The notes: generated by a model from the letters alone, not told the origin. DNA of 64,000 nucleotides from Methylobacteriaceae bacterium (GCA_947444195.1 CANEZL010000003.1:124001-188000), one strand, 5' to 3'. Numbered from the stretch's first letter, positions 54,985 through 64,000 are shown. Translations and numbers: made by a program.

Positions 54985-56868
54985 CTAGATCCGCAGGAGG
55001 GTGTCGAGCATGTCGCGGGCCGCCGTCAGCACGCGGGCATTGGCGCCGTAGGCCTGCTGCAGGGAGATGAGGTTGGCCATCTCCTCGTCGACCTTCACGC
55101 CCGCGCTGGTGGAGAACCGGCCCTGCGCGGTGGAGAGCGCGACGCTCTGGCCGTCGTTCAGGCTGCGGGCCTGCTCGGTGGCGGCGCCCTGCGCGGAGAT
55201 GATGTCCTGGGCGAAGGCCGCGACGGTCGCCGAATGGGGCGCGGCGATGCCGCCGATGCCGCTCGACGAGGAGAAGGTCGTCTGCTTGCTGGTGAGGGCG
55301 TCGTACATGAAGTTCGCACGCGTCCCGTCCGTGCCGGTGCCCCCCGGTTCGGTGGCCGTGAGGAGCGCCGTCTTGGCCGAGACCGCCGGGTTGACGGCGA
55401 GCCGCTGCGCGAGGCCGGTGCGCTGCGCCCCCGCGTCGAGGGAGCCGGTGACGAGCGAGCGGTTCGACCCGTCCACGAAGAGCGCGATCTGCGGATAGGC
55501 GGTGGTGAGGTCGCTCGACGAGGTCGGCACGGTGATGGCGGCGGTGGCCGCGGTCACGCTCGTGCCGCCCGATCCCGCGACCGAGATCGTGGAGCCGCTC
55601 CCGCCCGCCGTGAGCGTGGGGATGGCCGAGGCCGGGATGCCCTGCGCCGCCGCGCGCGCGGCGATGGCGGTGACGGCCTCCTGGATCTTGGCCGCGTAGG
55701 TGGCCGGGCCGCCCGAGATGTCGAAGGTCTGGGCGAAGGCCGTGGCGTCGTTCGTGAGGCTCGGATCGACTCCGGTGGTCGCCTTGTTCGAGGCGACGAG
55801 GATCACGTTGCGCACCGAGCCGTCCGGCAGGGCGACCGGCAGGGTCAGGGTGTTGCCGGCCTGGATGCCGGCGAGGTCGATGCTCGCGCCCGTGCCCGCG
55901 ACGGTGCCCGACACGGTCTTGTCGGTGAGCGCGCTCGCGAGCCCGGCGGCCAGGTCGTCGAGCTGGCGCTGGACCTGGGGCAGCGTGCTGTCGCGCAGCT
56001 CGAACTCCGCCGCCATGCTGCCGGAGCGCAGCACGCCGGAGGCCCCGAGATCGATGGCGCCGCCCCCCGGCATGGCCGCCGTGAGCGTGCCGACGCTGCG
56101 GAGGTCGGGATCGGTGGAGTAGGCCGCGTTGGGGCCGAGCTTCGTGCGCGCGTCGAATGTCAGGCTCGCCGCGTTGCCGCGGTCCACCAGGGTCGCGCCG
56201 GAGCCGGTCATCACGGTGAGGGTGCCGTCCGCCTGCGGCACGGTCTGGATGTCGAGATAGCTGGAGAGCTGGGTGAGCTGCTGGTCGCGCTGGTCCTCGA
56301 GATCGGCCCGCGCGGCCGGATCGGTGACGCCCTGGATGCGCACGTTGAGGCTGGCGATGCCGGCGAGCAGGCCCGAGGCCGAGCGCGTCTCGGTGGCGAG
56401 CTGCGTCTCGATCCCGCTGCGCAGGTCCTGGACGCCGCCGGCGATCCCGCTGATGCCGGTGGCGAGCGCCGTGGCCGCCGAGAGCACGGTGCTGCGGGCC
56501 GCGGCCGTGGTGGGGTTGGCCGCCAGCGTCTGGAGGGCCTGCGTGAAGGTGTTCACCAACCCGTCGAGGGCGGTGGCGCTGCCCGGTTTCCCGAACAGGC
56601 TGTCGATCTGTCCCGCGATGTCGGCCCGCGTCGCGGTGTAGCCGGAGCCGGAGGTCTCGAGCCGCAATTGCTTCAGGGCGGCCGCATCGAAGCTGCGCGC
56701 GATCCGGCCGACCGCGACGTCGCTGTTGCCGCTCTCGGCGACCGTGTTGATCGTGCGCCGCACGTAGCCGGCGGTGCCCGCATTGGCGACGTTCTGCGAG
56801 ACGATCCCGATGGCGGTCTGCGTCGCCCGCAGGCCCGCCGTCGCGGTGGACAATGCGCTGAGGCCCAT
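54985..56868 (-). CDS. flgK: Flagellar hook-associated protein FlgK
   Basis: This 627-residue protein has the flagellar rod/hook N-terminal motif (ALSTATAGLRATQTAIGIVSQNVANAGTAGYVRR, first 20 as ALSTATAGLRATQTAIGIVS) and C-terminal VDEEMANLISLQQAYGANAR, which form the helical bundle of axial proteins. The central part is a beta-rich D2-D3 region. It makes the first junction ring on the hook. It lies between flgE and flgL in a minus-strand transcript. Confidence 0.9.
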   Translation of the reverse strand: MGLSALSTATAGLRATQTAIGIVSQNVANAGTAGYVRRTINTVAESGNSDVAVGRIARSFDAAALKQLRLETSGSGYTATRADIAGQIDSLFGKPGSATALDGLVNTFTQALQTLAANPTTAAARSTVLSAATALATGISGIAGGVQDLRSGIETQLATETRSASGLLAGIASLNVRIQGVTDPAARADLEDQRDQQLTQLSSYLDIQTVPQADGTLTVMTGSGATLVDRGNAASLTFDARTKLGPNAAYSTDPDLRSVGTLTAAMPGGGAIDLGASGVLRSGSMAAEFELRDSTLPQVQRQLDDLAAGLASALTDKTVSGTVAGTGASIDLAGIQAGNTLTLPVALPDGSVRNVILVASNKATTGVDPSLTNDATAFAQTFDISGGPATYAAKIQEAVTAIAARAAAQGIPASAIPTLTAGGSGSTISVAGSGGTSVTAATAAITVPTSSSDLTTAYPQIALFVDGSNRSLVTGSLDAGAQRTGLAQRLAVNPAVSAKTALLTATEPGGTGTDGTRANFMYDALTSKQTTFSSSSGIGGIAAPHSATVAAFAQDIISAQGAATEQARSLNDGQSVALSTAQGRFSTSAGVKVDEEMANLISLQQAYGANARVLTAARDMLDTLLRI

Positions 56869-56971
56869 CCCGACACCTCCGGAGTGTTGCGGCCCGCGCC
56901 GCCGGGAGGACGGACGTCCGGCGGATCAGACCTTGCGGTGGAAGCCGGGCGCGGCGCGTCCGGCGGCGGCG

Positions 56972-58354
56972 TCAACGGATGACGTTGAGCAGGTCGGACA
57001 TCATCGTCTGCGCGGTCGACATCACGCGCGTGTTGGCCGAGTAGGCCTGCTGCGTGACGATCATCTTCGAGAACTCGGCGGCGATGTCGGTGTTCGACTG
57101 CTCGACGTTGCCGCCCACGAGCACGGCGCCGCCGAGGCCGGTGAGCGGGCTGCCCGAGGCCTCGGTCTGCGTGTAGTTGCCGCCGGAATCGGTCTTCAGC
57201 CCGTCCGGGTTGTTGAAGCGCGCGATGCCGACATTGGCCAGCGCCACCACGGAGCCGTTCGAGTAGCTGCCGAGAACCTGGCCGGTCTCCGAGACGGAGA
57301 TGTCGTTCAGCGTGCCGGCGGCGTAGCCGTCCTGACTGAGGGCGTTCGTGGTCACGGCGCCCGTGGTCGAGGCGTATTGCGTGAGCGTCGTCTTGTCGAA
57401 GGCGAAGTTCACGGTGCCGAGATTGGTGCCGTTGATGGTGAGCGCCGTCAGCGGCATGCTGCCGCCCGAGGGCTGGAGCAGTTGCCCGGCCGCGTCGAAG
57501 GTCACGGCCGTGCCGGCATTGGTCCAGTCGGTCTTCGTGTTGGCCACCGTGGTGTCGGCGGCGTAGAACATGTTCCAGATCGCCGGCTTGTCGGCGGTGG
57601 CGTCCTGGATCTTGGCCCAGCGCGTGTTCATCGTCACCGGCGCGCCGTTCTCCGTGTAGAGGGTCAGGGTCGGGCCGGCGATGCTGTTGTTCACGAAGTC
57701 CGCGGCGTTGGCGGCGGTGACCTTGCGGCCGGGGGTGGACGACCCGTCCGTGCTCGTCACGAGGCTCGAGGTGTCGGCGGGCGCGTAGAGCGAGGAGCTA
57801 CTGCTCGACGAGGCGCCGGTGGTGGGCGTCGCGGGCAGGTTCGCGCCGTAGGAGATCGTGCTCGTCCGCTTGGCCGCGAGGGTGGTGTTGGTGATGCGGA
57901 TCGGGCCGGTGGCGCCGACCTGGCTGGTGGCGGGATCGACGTTCTGGCCGAGGAGGTAGCTGTCCGCGCCGTTGACGAGGTAGCCGTCGCGGTTGAGGCT
58001 GAAATCGCCGCGCCGCGTGTAGAGGTTCTGGCCCGAGAAGGCGGACTGGCTGTTGACGTCGCCCGTGCGCTGCTGGACCACGAAGAAGCCGTCGCCGCGG
58101 ATCGCCATGTTGGTCGGCACGTTGGTGGCGCTGATGGTGCCTTGCAGCGCGGTGGTGAGCTGGGACTGGGCCAGCACCGTGCCCGCCACCTCCCGCCGCG
58201 GCGTCCGCTCGGCGATGAGGTCCGTGAAGCTGGTGTCGACGCGCTTGAAGCCGGTCGTCTGCGAGTTGGCGATGTTTCCGGAGATGTTGCTGATGGCGTA
58301 GGACTGCGCCTGCAGCCCCGAGACCGCCGTCTGCAATGCCGAGAAGATGTCCAT
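56972..58354 (-). CDS. flgE: Flagellar hook protein FlgE
   Basis: This 460-residue hook subunit starts MDIFSALQTAVSGLQAQSYA with the rod/hook signature ISNISGNIANSQTTGFKR (about 22-39) and ends VEQSNTDIAAEFSKMIVTQQAYSANTRVM. The middle part is beta-rich with FlgE D1-D2 patterns (MAIRGDGFFVVQQ). ATG at 58354 is chosen because residues upstream are unlike the family. It is the first gene of the flgE-flgK-flgL group; hook-length control and motor genes are outside the window. Confidence 0.91.
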   Translation of the reverse strand: MDIFSALQTAVSGLQAQSYAISNISGNIANSQTTGFKRVDTSFTDLIAERTPRREVAGTVLAQSQLTTALQGTISATNVPTNMAIRGDGFFVVQQRTGDVNSQSAFSGQNLYTRRGDFSLNRDGYLVNGADSYLLGQNVDPATSQVGATGPIRITNTTLAAKRTSTISYGANLPATPTTGASSSSSSSLYAPADTSSLVTSTDGSSTPGRKVTAANAADFVNNSIAGPTLTLYTENGAPVTMNTRWAKIQDATADKPAIWNMFYAADTTVANTKTDWTNAGTAVTFDAAGQLLQPSGGSMPLTALTINGTNLGTVNFAFDKTTLTQYASTTGAVTTNALSQDGYAAGTLNDISVSETGQVLGSYSNGSVVALANVGIARFNNPDGLKTDSGGNYTQTEASGSPLTGLGGAVLVGGNVEQSNTDIAAEFSKMIVTQQAYSANTRVMSTAQTMMSDLLNVIR

Positions 58355-58586
58355 GGGCTCGAATTCCCGTAGCGAACCGTGCGGACGGTCGCCGCCGGAA
58401 CCGCTGGCGCAACCGGCGTGCCAGGTCCAAGCCATTGATCCGATTGGAAGCGGCCCGCGCAGCCCGGCAGGATCGCCCCGGCGTGCCGGCCCGGGGGCGG
58501 CAGATTGTGCCGAGTCGTCCTTCGCGTTTACGGCCCGTTATGGGAGCGATGTCTAAGGTCCGCCGCTGGTATCCAGGGTCGTGGGC

Positions 58587-59054
58587 ATGCGCGCGAAGCG
58601 GACGAGTCTCGTCCACATCATCTACTTCTCCCGGCTGAACCTCTCCTCGGACCCGCAGCTGCGTGCCGGGCAGATCGCCGATATCGGACGGCAGGCCCAG
58701 AAGAAGAACGAGTTCTCCGTGATCACCAGCCTGCTCATGGTCGATCAGGGGTTCGCCGCGCAGATCATCGAGGGCGAGCGCAACTCGGTGCAGGACACCT
58801 TCAACCGGATCGCCGAGGATCAGCGCCACCGCGACGTGCAGATCTGCGAGTGGCGCGAGATCACCAAGCGGGAATTCGTGAACTCCTTCAAGAGCGTGGT
58901 GCGCGGCCCCGCGAGCGAGGCGGCGTTCTCCAAGGCCAACCTGCTGCCCGCGCTCCAGCGCGGCACGCCGAAGGCCTCCTCGATCCACGGCCTCGCCGTG
59001 GCGCTGCAGGCCGAAGCGATGTCCAAGCAGGGCATCGACCACCTCTTCGTCTAG
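58587..59054 (+). CDS. BLUF-domain blue-light sensor
   Basis: This 155-residue protein is a short stand-alone BLUF photoreceptor that binds FAD. The photo-active residues are all present: Tyr13 in HIIYFSR, Asn41 and Gln59 in FAAQIIEGE, with the core VITSLLMVD. The N-Q spacing of 18 matches known BLUF domains; Tyr-Asn is four residues longer than in AppA. A helical C-terminal cap follows and there is no enzymatic output, so it should act through protein contacts. ATG at 58587 has AGGG eight bases upstream. It is divergent from flgE. Confidence 0.88.
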   Translation: MRAKRTSLVHIIYFSRLNLSSDPQLRAGQIADIGRQAQKKNEFSVITSLLMVDQGFAAQIIEGERNSVQDTFNRIAEDQRHRDVQICEWREITKREFVNSFKSVVRGPASEAAFSKANLLPALQRGTPKASSIHGLAVALQAEAMSKQGIDHLFV

Positions 59055-59451
59055 GGCAGCTTCGATGATCCCCGGATCACGCAAGATGCCAGGCCTCGTC
59101 GCGGGCGGCGCGCGCGCTCACGCGAAGCCGGCGACCGCGCGCGCGGGACATCCCGTGGATGATCCCCGTAATTCCCGGATCGCGGACGGTGCTTCCTCTC
59201 GGTTCGGTGGCACGAAGACATCACGCGGCCGGATCCTGCCCATCCGCATCGTGCCGCGGCCCTCGATCCGGCCCGTGGAAACCTCGTGTGCACGTTTGAT
59301 CCGCATGCTCGGCCCTCCACAACCGGAGCGGCCCGACATGCGCAGAGACGCCGAGCCTCCCACGCGGCACCCAGGCCCGCGCCGCCCCCTCCGGCGCGCG
59401 GGCGCCGCGACGATGCCCGCTCCCGCGACTGACTCGATGGCGATGTGATCC
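59055..59451. other. 397-bp intergenic region, no supported gene
   Basis: This region separates the BLUF gene from the second response regulator. Open frames exist on both strands but are Arg/Pro-rich with no family likeness or ribosome binding site. No EcfG match with 16-17 base spacing is present. Confidence 0.5.
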
Positions 59452-59910
59452 ATGAGCGACAGCGATACCCCTCCGATCCTCGTGGTCGACGACCAGGAAA
59501 AGCTCCTCCGCCTCGTCGTCATGCTGATGAACCGCATCGGCTTCACCGAGGTCGAAGGCGTGTGCAGCGGACCCGAGGCCCTGGAACGCCTGCGCAGCCG
59601 CCGCTACGCCCTCGTCATCAGCGACCTCGACATGGAGCCGATGGACGGGATCACGCTGCTGCGCGAGATCCGCGCCGACGACGACCTGATGAACACGCCC
59701 TTCCTGCTCACCGAGGCGTCCTTCAACTTCGAGGACATCAACCTCGCCCACCAAGCGGGCGCCGACGCCTTCATCCTGAAGCCATTCGACATGGCGGTGC
59801 TGAAGACCAAGCTGAAGCAGGTGCTGAACGCCAAGCCCCGCAAGCGCGAGGCGCCCATGGCCGCCGCCTCCAGCCTGACCGCCGACTTCCCGATGCTCGG
59901 CAAGTTCTGA
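59452..59910 (+). CDS. Single-domain response regulator (CheY-like receiver)
   Basis: This 152-residue receiver has the acidic pair D13-D14, phospho-acceptor D58 in ISDLDMEPMDG, switch Thr87 in LLTEAS and Lys110 in LKPFD. An approximately 30-residue disordered tail follows the receiver. It lacks an output domain. The placement near flagellar and BLUF genes suggests motility or light signalling, but receivers of this group also serve in stress phosphorelays. No kinase gene is adjacent. The ATG at 59452 has only a weak ribosome binding site. Confidence 0.88.
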   Translation: MSDSDTPPILVVDDQEKLLRLVVMLMNRIGFTEVEGVCSGPEALERLRSRRYALVISDLDMEPMDGITLLREIRADDDLMNTPFLLTEASFNFEDINLAHQAGADAFILKPFDMAVLKTKLKQVLNAKPRKREAPMAAASSLTADFPMLGKF

Positions 59911-60034
59911 GACGGACGAGCCGGGCGGAGCGCCGTCCGGACGGATCCCGCGCTTGTCCTTCGCGGAGGCGCCGTGTCTGATGGCGCCCGCGCGGGCGGC
60001 CCGACCGCGCGGAGATTATCCCCAGACGATCGCG

Positions 60035-60799
60035 ATGTCATCCTTCCGAAAAGCGGCCCGGATCCTCGCCGAGGACGGCCTCTCCGGCCTCGCGCATCGC
60101 GGGCTCGGCTTCGCCTATCGCCGCCTGCGCCCGCTCCTGCCGGACGGGGCGCCCACCGTGCTCGGCGGCGTGCGGGCCTGCTATCGGCAGAAATGGGCCG
60201 ACCGCTACGTTCCCGCCGCCTGGCTGCCCTGGTGGATGAGCGACCCGACCGGCTCCGCCTCGTACGAGGGCGCGCTCAATGCCGGGCTCGCCGCGCAGGT
60301 CCGCCCGGGCGACCACGTGGTGGTGGTGGGCGGCGGCATCGGCGTCACCGTGGTCAACGCCGCCCTGCGGGCGGGAAGCGGGGGCCGCGTCGCGTGCTAC
60401 GAGGGAAGCCTCAGGAATTGCGGCTTCGTCCGGGAGACGGCCGCCCTCAACGGGGTCGAGATCGAGATCCATCACGCGGTGGTCGGCCGGCCCATCGGCG
60501 TCTACGGCGCCGCCGCCGAGTTCGGCGCGCGCGTCCCGCCGGAGGCGCTGCCGCCCTGCGACGTGCTCGAACTCGATTGCGAGGGCGCCGAGGTGCAGAT
60601 CCTCGCCGAGATGACGATCCGCCCGCGCGTGCTCCTCGTGGAGACCCACGGCATCCACGGCGCGCCCTCGGCCGAGGTCCGCGGGCTCATGGAAGCCGCC
60701 GGCTACGCCGTCTCCGATCTCGGCTGGGCCGAGCCGCGCCAGGCGGCGGAGTGCGAGCGGCACGACATCCGCGTCCTCCTCGGCACCCGCGGGGCGTGA
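60035..60799 (+). CDS. FkbM-family SAM-dependent methyltransferase
   Basis: This 254-residue protein has the class I fold with HVVVVGGGIGVTVVNAAL (about 98-115) in place of the SAM motif and DVLELDCEGAEVQIL (about 182-196), the FkbM signature. FkbM enzymes methylate hydroxyls on sugars or secondary metabolites; the substrate is unknown. ATG at 60035 (MSSFRKAARILAEDG) is preferred; the frame begins at 59954. It is separated from the convergent prfC by a stem-loop. Confidence 0.82.
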   Translation: MSSFRKAARILAEDGLSGLAHRGLGFAYRRLRPLLPDGAPTVLGGVRACYRQKWADRYVPAAWLPWWMSDPTGSASYEGALNAGLAAQVRPGDHVVVVGGGIGVTVVNAALRAGSGGRVACYEGSLRNCGFVRETAALNGVEIEIHHAVVGRPIGVYGAAAEFGARVPPEALPPCDVLELDCEGAEVQILAEMTIRPRVLLVETHGIHGAPSAEVRGLMEAAGYAVSDLGWAEPRQAAECERHDIRVLLGTRGA

Positions 60800-60820
60800 C
60801 CCGACCGCGAAGCGATCGGG
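60800..60820. terminator. Candidate bidirectional terminator
   Basis: In the 28-base gap between the convergent methyltransferase and prfC genes, CCCGA-C-CGC pairs with GCG-A-TCGGG (one internal mismatch, 3-base loop). No T tract is present. Confidence 0.45.
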
Positions 60821-60827
60821 CCCGGCC

Positions 60828-62459
60828 TCATGCCGCCCGCTTCTGGTAGTCCTTGATGTCGGTGAAGCGTACGGCGGGGTAGCGCTCCTCCTCGTAGCGG
60901 AGGGAGAAGGCGCTCGTCGCCATGAAGACCGGGGCCCCGTCGAGGTCGGTCGCCATGCTGGAGCCGTGGCTGTCCACGAACTTGGCGAGATCGACCTCCG
61001 AATCCGAGGCGACCCAGCGGCAGACGGTGAAGCGCGAGGTCTCGTAATCGATCGGCAGGCCGTACTCGGCGGCGAGCCGCTCCTTGAGCACGTCGAGCTG
61101 CAGCGCGCCGACGACGCCGACGATGGCCTGCGCCCCGTCCTGGGGCACGAAGACCTGCACGACGCCCTCCTCGCCCATCTGCTGGAGCGCTTCGCGGAGC
61201 TTCTTGGCCTTCATGGCGTCGGTGAGCTTGATCCGGCGCAGGATCTCGGGGGCGAAGCTCGGCACGCCGCGAAACAGCAGGTCCTCGCCCTCGGTGAGCG
61301 TGTCGCCGATGCGCAGCGTCCCGTGGTTGGGGATGCCGACCACGTCGCCGGCGAAGGCCTCGTCGGCGATGGCGCGATCCTGCGCGAAGAAGAATTGCGG
61401 CGCCGAGAGCGAGATCGGCTTGCCCGTGCGCACGAGCCGCGCCTTCATGCCCCGGCTGAGACGCCCCGAGCAGACGCGCATGAAGGCGATGCGGTCCCGG
61501 TGGTTCGGGTCCATGTTCGCCTGGATCTTGAAGACGAAGCCGGTCATCTTCGGCTCGGTCGGCTCGATGGTGCGCTTGTCCGCATCCTGCCCGCGCGGGG
61601 GCGGGGCGAAGCGACTGAGCCCGTCGATCAGGTCGCGCACCCCGAAGTTGCGCAGGGCCGAGCCGAAGAAGACCGGCGTCAGGTGCCCCTCGCGGAAGGC
61701 CGCGAGATCGAAGGCCTTCAGGCCGCCCTCGGCGAGCTCGACCTCGTCGCGCCACGCCTGCGCCGCCCCGTCCTCGGTGAGAAGCGTGTCGAAGAGCGGG
61801 TCGTCGGGCCCGGAGACGGGGATCGTGCCGGCATCGTCGGCGGCGTCGAGCCGGCGCACCCGGTTGCCGCCGAGCTCGTACGTGCCGGCGAAGTTGCGGC
61901 CCAGGCCGATCGGCCAGGTGACGGGGGCGACGTCGAGCGCCAGCGTCTTCTCGATCTCGTCGAGGAGCTCGAACGGGTCGCGGGCTTCCCGGTCGAGCTT
62001 GTTCACGAAGGTGACGATCGGGATGTCGCGCAGGCGGCAGACCTCGAACAGCTTGCGCGTGCGCGCCTCGATGCCCTTGGCCGCGTCGATCACCATCACC
62101 GCCGAATCGACGGCGGTGAGCGTGCGGTAGGTGTCCTCGGAGAAGTCCTCGTGGCCCGGCGTGTCGAGGAGGTTGAAGACGCAGTCGCCGTACTCGAAGG
62201 TCATCACCGAGGTGACCACCGAGATGCCGCGCTCCTTCTCGATGCCCATCCAGTCCGAGCGCGTCGAGACGCGGTTGCGCTTGGCCTTGACCTCGCCCGC
62301 AAGCTGGATGGCGCCCCCGAACAGGAGCAGCTTCTCGGTGAGCGTGGTCTTGCCCGCATCCGGGTGGGAGATGATCGCGAAGGTGCGGCGCCGGGAGACC
62401 GGGTCGGGCTTGGCGTCGGATCTGGCGGCGTCGGGCGTCGTCTGGGACTGCATCAGCAT
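60828..62459 (-). CDS. prfC: Peptide chain release factor 3
   Basis: This 543-residue GTPase recycles RF1/RF2 from the ribosome. G1 is HPDAGKTT (about 34-41), followed by ERGISV (switch I), DTPGHEDF (G3) and VNKLDR (G4). The C-terminal EF-G-like domains continue to YEEERYPAVRFTDIKDYQK. ATG at 62459 (MLMQSQTTPD) is chosen, with an alternative ATG two codons later. It is separated from the upstream SDR gene by 119 bases. Confidence 0.95.
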   Translation of the reverse strand: MLMQSQTTPDAARSDAKPDPVSRRRTFAIISHPDAGKTTLTEKLLLFGGAIQLAGEVKAKRNRVSTRSDWMGIEKERGISVVTSVMTFEYGDCVFNLLDTPGHEDFSEDTYRTLTAVDSAVMVIDAAKGIEARTRKLFEVCRLRDIPIVTFVNKLDREARDPFELLDEIEKTLALDVAPVTWPIGLGRNFAGTYELGGNRVRRLDAADDAGTIPVSGPDDPLFDTLLTEDGAAQAWRDEVELAEGGLKAFDLAAFREGHLTPVFFGSALRNFGVRDLIDGLSRFAPPPRGQDADKRTIEPTEPKMTGFVFKIQANMDPNHRDRIAFMRVCSGRLSRGMKARLVRTGKPISLSAPQFFFAQDRAIADEAFAGDVVGIPNHGTLRIGDTLTEGEDLLFRGVPSFAPEILRRIKLTDAMKAKKLREALQQMGEEGVVQVFVPQDGAQAIVGVVGALQLDVLKERLAAEYGLPIDYETSRFTVCRWVASDSEVDLAKFVDSHGSSMATDLDGAPVFMATSAFSLRYEEERYPAVRFTDIKDYQKRAA

Positions 62460-62578
62460 GGCGGGCTCGGTCCGCGCGGGCGAAGGCGGCTGCGGCGGGA
62501 GATCTGGACGGGGCTGGCCGGCGCGGAACCGGACGGCCAGCATGTAAGCCGGCCGGGCCGGAATCGCAAAAGTCCCGC

Positions 62579-63322
62579 TCAGCCCCGGCCCTGGAAGGGC
62601 ATCGCGGTGGCGGCGATGGTGAGGAAGGGGACGTTGGCCGAGAGCGGCAGCCCGGCCATGTAGACCACCGCCTCGGCCACGTGGCGCACGTCCATCACGG
62701 GCTCGGCCTTCATCGAGCCGTCCGCCTGCCGGACCGCGTGGGCGAAGCCCCGGGTCATCTCGGTCTCGGCGTTGCCGATGTCGATCTGCCCGCAGGCGAT
62801 GTCGTAGGGGCGTCCGTCCAGCGCCGTGGCCTTGGTGAGGCCGGTGAGCGCGTGCTTGGTGGCGGCGTAGGGGGCCGAGTGCGGGCGCGGCACCTGCGCG
62901 GAGATCGAGCCGTTGTTGATGATGCGCCCGCCCCGCGGATCCTGCGCCTTCATCTGGCGGAAGGCCGCGCGGGTGCAGAGGAAGACGCCGGTGAGGTTGA
63001 CGTCGAGGCTCGCCCGCCAATCCTCCAGCGTGATCGCGTCGATGGCCGCGGCGCGGGGGAAGATCCCGGCATTGTTGAACAGCACGTCGAGCCGCCCGAA
63101 CCGCGCGACGGCCCGGCCGAACAGGGCCTCGACCTCGTCCGGATCGGTGACGTCCGCCGTCACCGGAAGCGCCGCCCCGCCGCTCTCCGCGGCCACCGCC
63201 GCCAGCGCCTCCGCCCGTCGCCCGGCCAGCACCACGCCGTAGCCGGCCCCGGCCAGCGCCAGGGCCACCGCCCGCCCGATGCCCGAGCCCGCACCGGTCA
63301 CCATCGCGACCCGCCCGATCAT
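62579..63322 (-). CDS. Short-chain dehydrogenase/reductase
   Basis: This 247-residue SDR has TGAGSGIG (9-16), NNAG (83-86), Ser139, Tyr152 and Lys156 (PYAATKHA), a complete classical active site. The C-terminus ([20 protein letters not shown]) is that of a well-spread group of SDRs annotated as generic oxidoreductases. GGGAGG lies just before the ATG at 63322. It is divergent from tRNA-Gln. Substrate unknown. Confidence 0.9.
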   Translation of the reverse strand: MIGRVAMVTGAGSGIGRAVALALAGAGYGVVLAGRRAEALAAVAAESGGAALPVTADVTDPDEVEALFGRAVARFGRLDVLFNNAGIFPRAAAIDAITLEDWRASLDVNLTGVFLCTRAAFRQMKAQDPRGGRIINNGSISAQVPRPHSAPYAATKHALTGLTKATALDGRPYDIACGQIDIGNAETEMTRGFAHAVRQADGSMKAEPVMDVRHVAEAVVYMAGLPLSANVPFLTIAATAMPFQGRG

Positions 63323-63412
63323 ATCCGTGCCTCCCCGCTCAGAGCCGTCGCTCCGACGCCGAATGGGCGCTCGTTTCGGCAAAAAGCGCTCCAGCCCACC
63401 CGCTCTTAACGG

Positions 63413-63441
63413 TTGCCACAGCCCCGATCCACGTCTAGACA
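63413..63441 (+). promoter_or_regulatory. Sigma70-type promoter of tRNA-Gln
   Basis: TTGCCA (63413-63418), 17 bases, then TAGACA (63436-63441) ends 14 bases before the tRNA, matching the housekeeping promoter pattern of alphaproteobacteria. Confidence 0.55.
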
Positions 63442-63455
63442 GCCGCTGCTCTCGA

Positions 63456-63530
<75 letters not shown>

Positions 63531-63647
63531 ATTTTTAGCCTAAGTCGTTCAGATCGTTCAGCTTCTCGCTCAGCCGTCCTGCGGAGCGAGCCGGTTGCTA
63601 CAATCCGCTGCTACAAAGCCCGCCCGTGAGGGCGGCGAAGGTGCGCG

Positions 63648-64000
63648 GTGGCAGCCCTCTTTAACGTCGTCTTACGCAAGGCAACCTACCACTTCCGTCG
63701 CGGCGTTCCCCTCGATCTGCGCCCCCAACTGCGTCGGCGTGAGCTTGTGCGCAGCCTGGCCACGTCCGACGCGCGCGCTGCCAAGCTGCGCGCATGTCGG
63801 TTATACATCGCCTCCGAGAACCTCTTCTCGGCCCTGCGCACGACACCGATGCTGACCGAAGCGCAACTCGCCCGCATGTTGCAGGACTTCTACAACCTGC
63901 TCCTCGACACGGAGAACCTGTGCCGTCTGCGGGAGCAGCCGATCGACGAGGTCCGGCGCTCAGGTCGGGCTCGGCACTTCGGTGCGGTCGCGCAACGGGC
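63648..64000 (+). CDS. Tyrosine-recombinase/phage-type integrase, 3' truncated by window edge
   Basis: The visible 117 residues (starting V/M-AALFNVVLRKATYHFRRGVP) match the N-terminal DUF6538-type and core-binding part of phage-like integrases (YHFRRGVPLDLRPQL, RELVRSLATSDARAAKLRA, PMLTEAQLARMLQDFYNLLL). The catalytic domain with the tyrosine lies beyond the window. The GTG at 63648 has GAAGG six bases upstream; an in-frame stop at 63627 excludes a longer form. It uses TTA codons (in VVLRK and CRLYI), rare elsewhere in the window, which fits recent acquisition. Confidence 0.8.
   Translation, partial: MAALFNVVLRKATYHFRRGVPLDLRPQLRRRELVRSLATSDARAAKLRACRLYIASENLFSALRTTPMLTEAQLARMLQDFYNLLLDTENLCRLREQPIDEVRRSGRARHFGAVAQR

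Noticed and set aside
58397..58421. GGAAC-N16 near the flgE/BLUF divergent spacer, possible EcfG promoter
   Set aside because: The downstream element reads GTGC rather than CGTT, so the match fails.
59276..59300. GGAAAC followed by CGTT upstream of the second response regulator
   Set aside because: The spacing is only about 10 bases, not 16-17.
59065..59448. Possible 127-residue gene before the second response regulator
   Set aside because: Arg/Pro-rich, no ribosome binding site, no recognisable domain.

Overview
This window is high-GC DNA whose gene content points to an alphaproteobacterium of the order Hyphomicrobiales, most likely Methylobacterium or a close relative. The pointers are the cell-cycle regulator GcrA, an ACC deaminase, a Brucella-type porin-like protein, a flagellar FlgE-FlgK-FlgL set, and promoters matching the EcfG general-stress consensus GGAAC-N16-CGTT. 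The genus is inferred from overall impression, not from a marker gene. Gene density is high, and many neighbours share ATGA or GTGA start/stop overlaps.

Layout, left half. Bases 1-890 hold the 3' end of acdS. Bases 1029-8645 hold a LysR regulator divergent from a dipeptide-type ABC importer (binding protein, two permeases, a two-domain ATPase) with an embedded M20 peptidase. Bases 8642-10709 hold an aldehyde dehydrogenase and a 55-residue membrane protein, framed by two inverted copies of a 106-bp repeat. Bases 10706-20827 carry a class II glutamine amidotransferase, a receiver-only response regulator, an exporter-type ABC protein, an MFS protein with a PRC-barrel protein, a lipoprotein, a VOC protein, gcrA, and a lemA-TPM-TPM group. 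Bases 20897-27907 carry a PuuE-like deacetylase and, on the minus strand, a five-gene run: HlyD adaptor, DHA2 transporter, SDR, esterase and Baeyer-Villiger monooxygenase. Divergent from that run is hdeD, with a perfect EcfG promoter.

Layout, right half. Bases 28902-34211 hold a class A penicillin-binding protein with an unusual nuclease-fold-like tail, AMP nucleosidase, trmO and an SGNH hydrolase. Bases 34178-40089 hold an RND efflux pump with two adaptor proteins and a divergent TetR regulator whose probable operator is visible. Bases 40096-49933 hold housekeeping genes: a DUF442 phosphatase-like protein, moeA, a zinc metallopeptidase, a family-4-like uracil-DNA glycosylase, ETF-ubiquinone oxidoreductase, a TPR protein, ispE and an acyltransferase. 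Bases 50281-58354 hold an MFS pump, a DUF938 methyltransferase, a porin-like stub and flgL-flgK-flgE. Then come a BLUF blue-light sensor, a second receiver-only regulator, an FkbM methyltransferase, prfC and an SDR.

The right edge holds tRNA-Gln(UUG), followed about 120 bp later by the start of a tyrosine-recombinase integrase. This looks like the left boundary of an integrated element that lies mostly outside the window.

Two themes link the genes. One is envelope and transport: two drug-type MFS pumps, an RND pump, an exporter ABC protein and a peptide importer. The other is stress and light sensing: EcfG promoters, HdeD, a PRC-barrel protein, BLUF, and single-domain receivers close to flagellar genes. 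I did not find a clear defence system, CRISPR array or biosynthetic cluster. The most unusual items are the repeat-framed segment, the penicillin-binding protein tail, the monooxygenase-esterase-SDR run next to an efflux pair, and the tRNA-Gln integrase junction.
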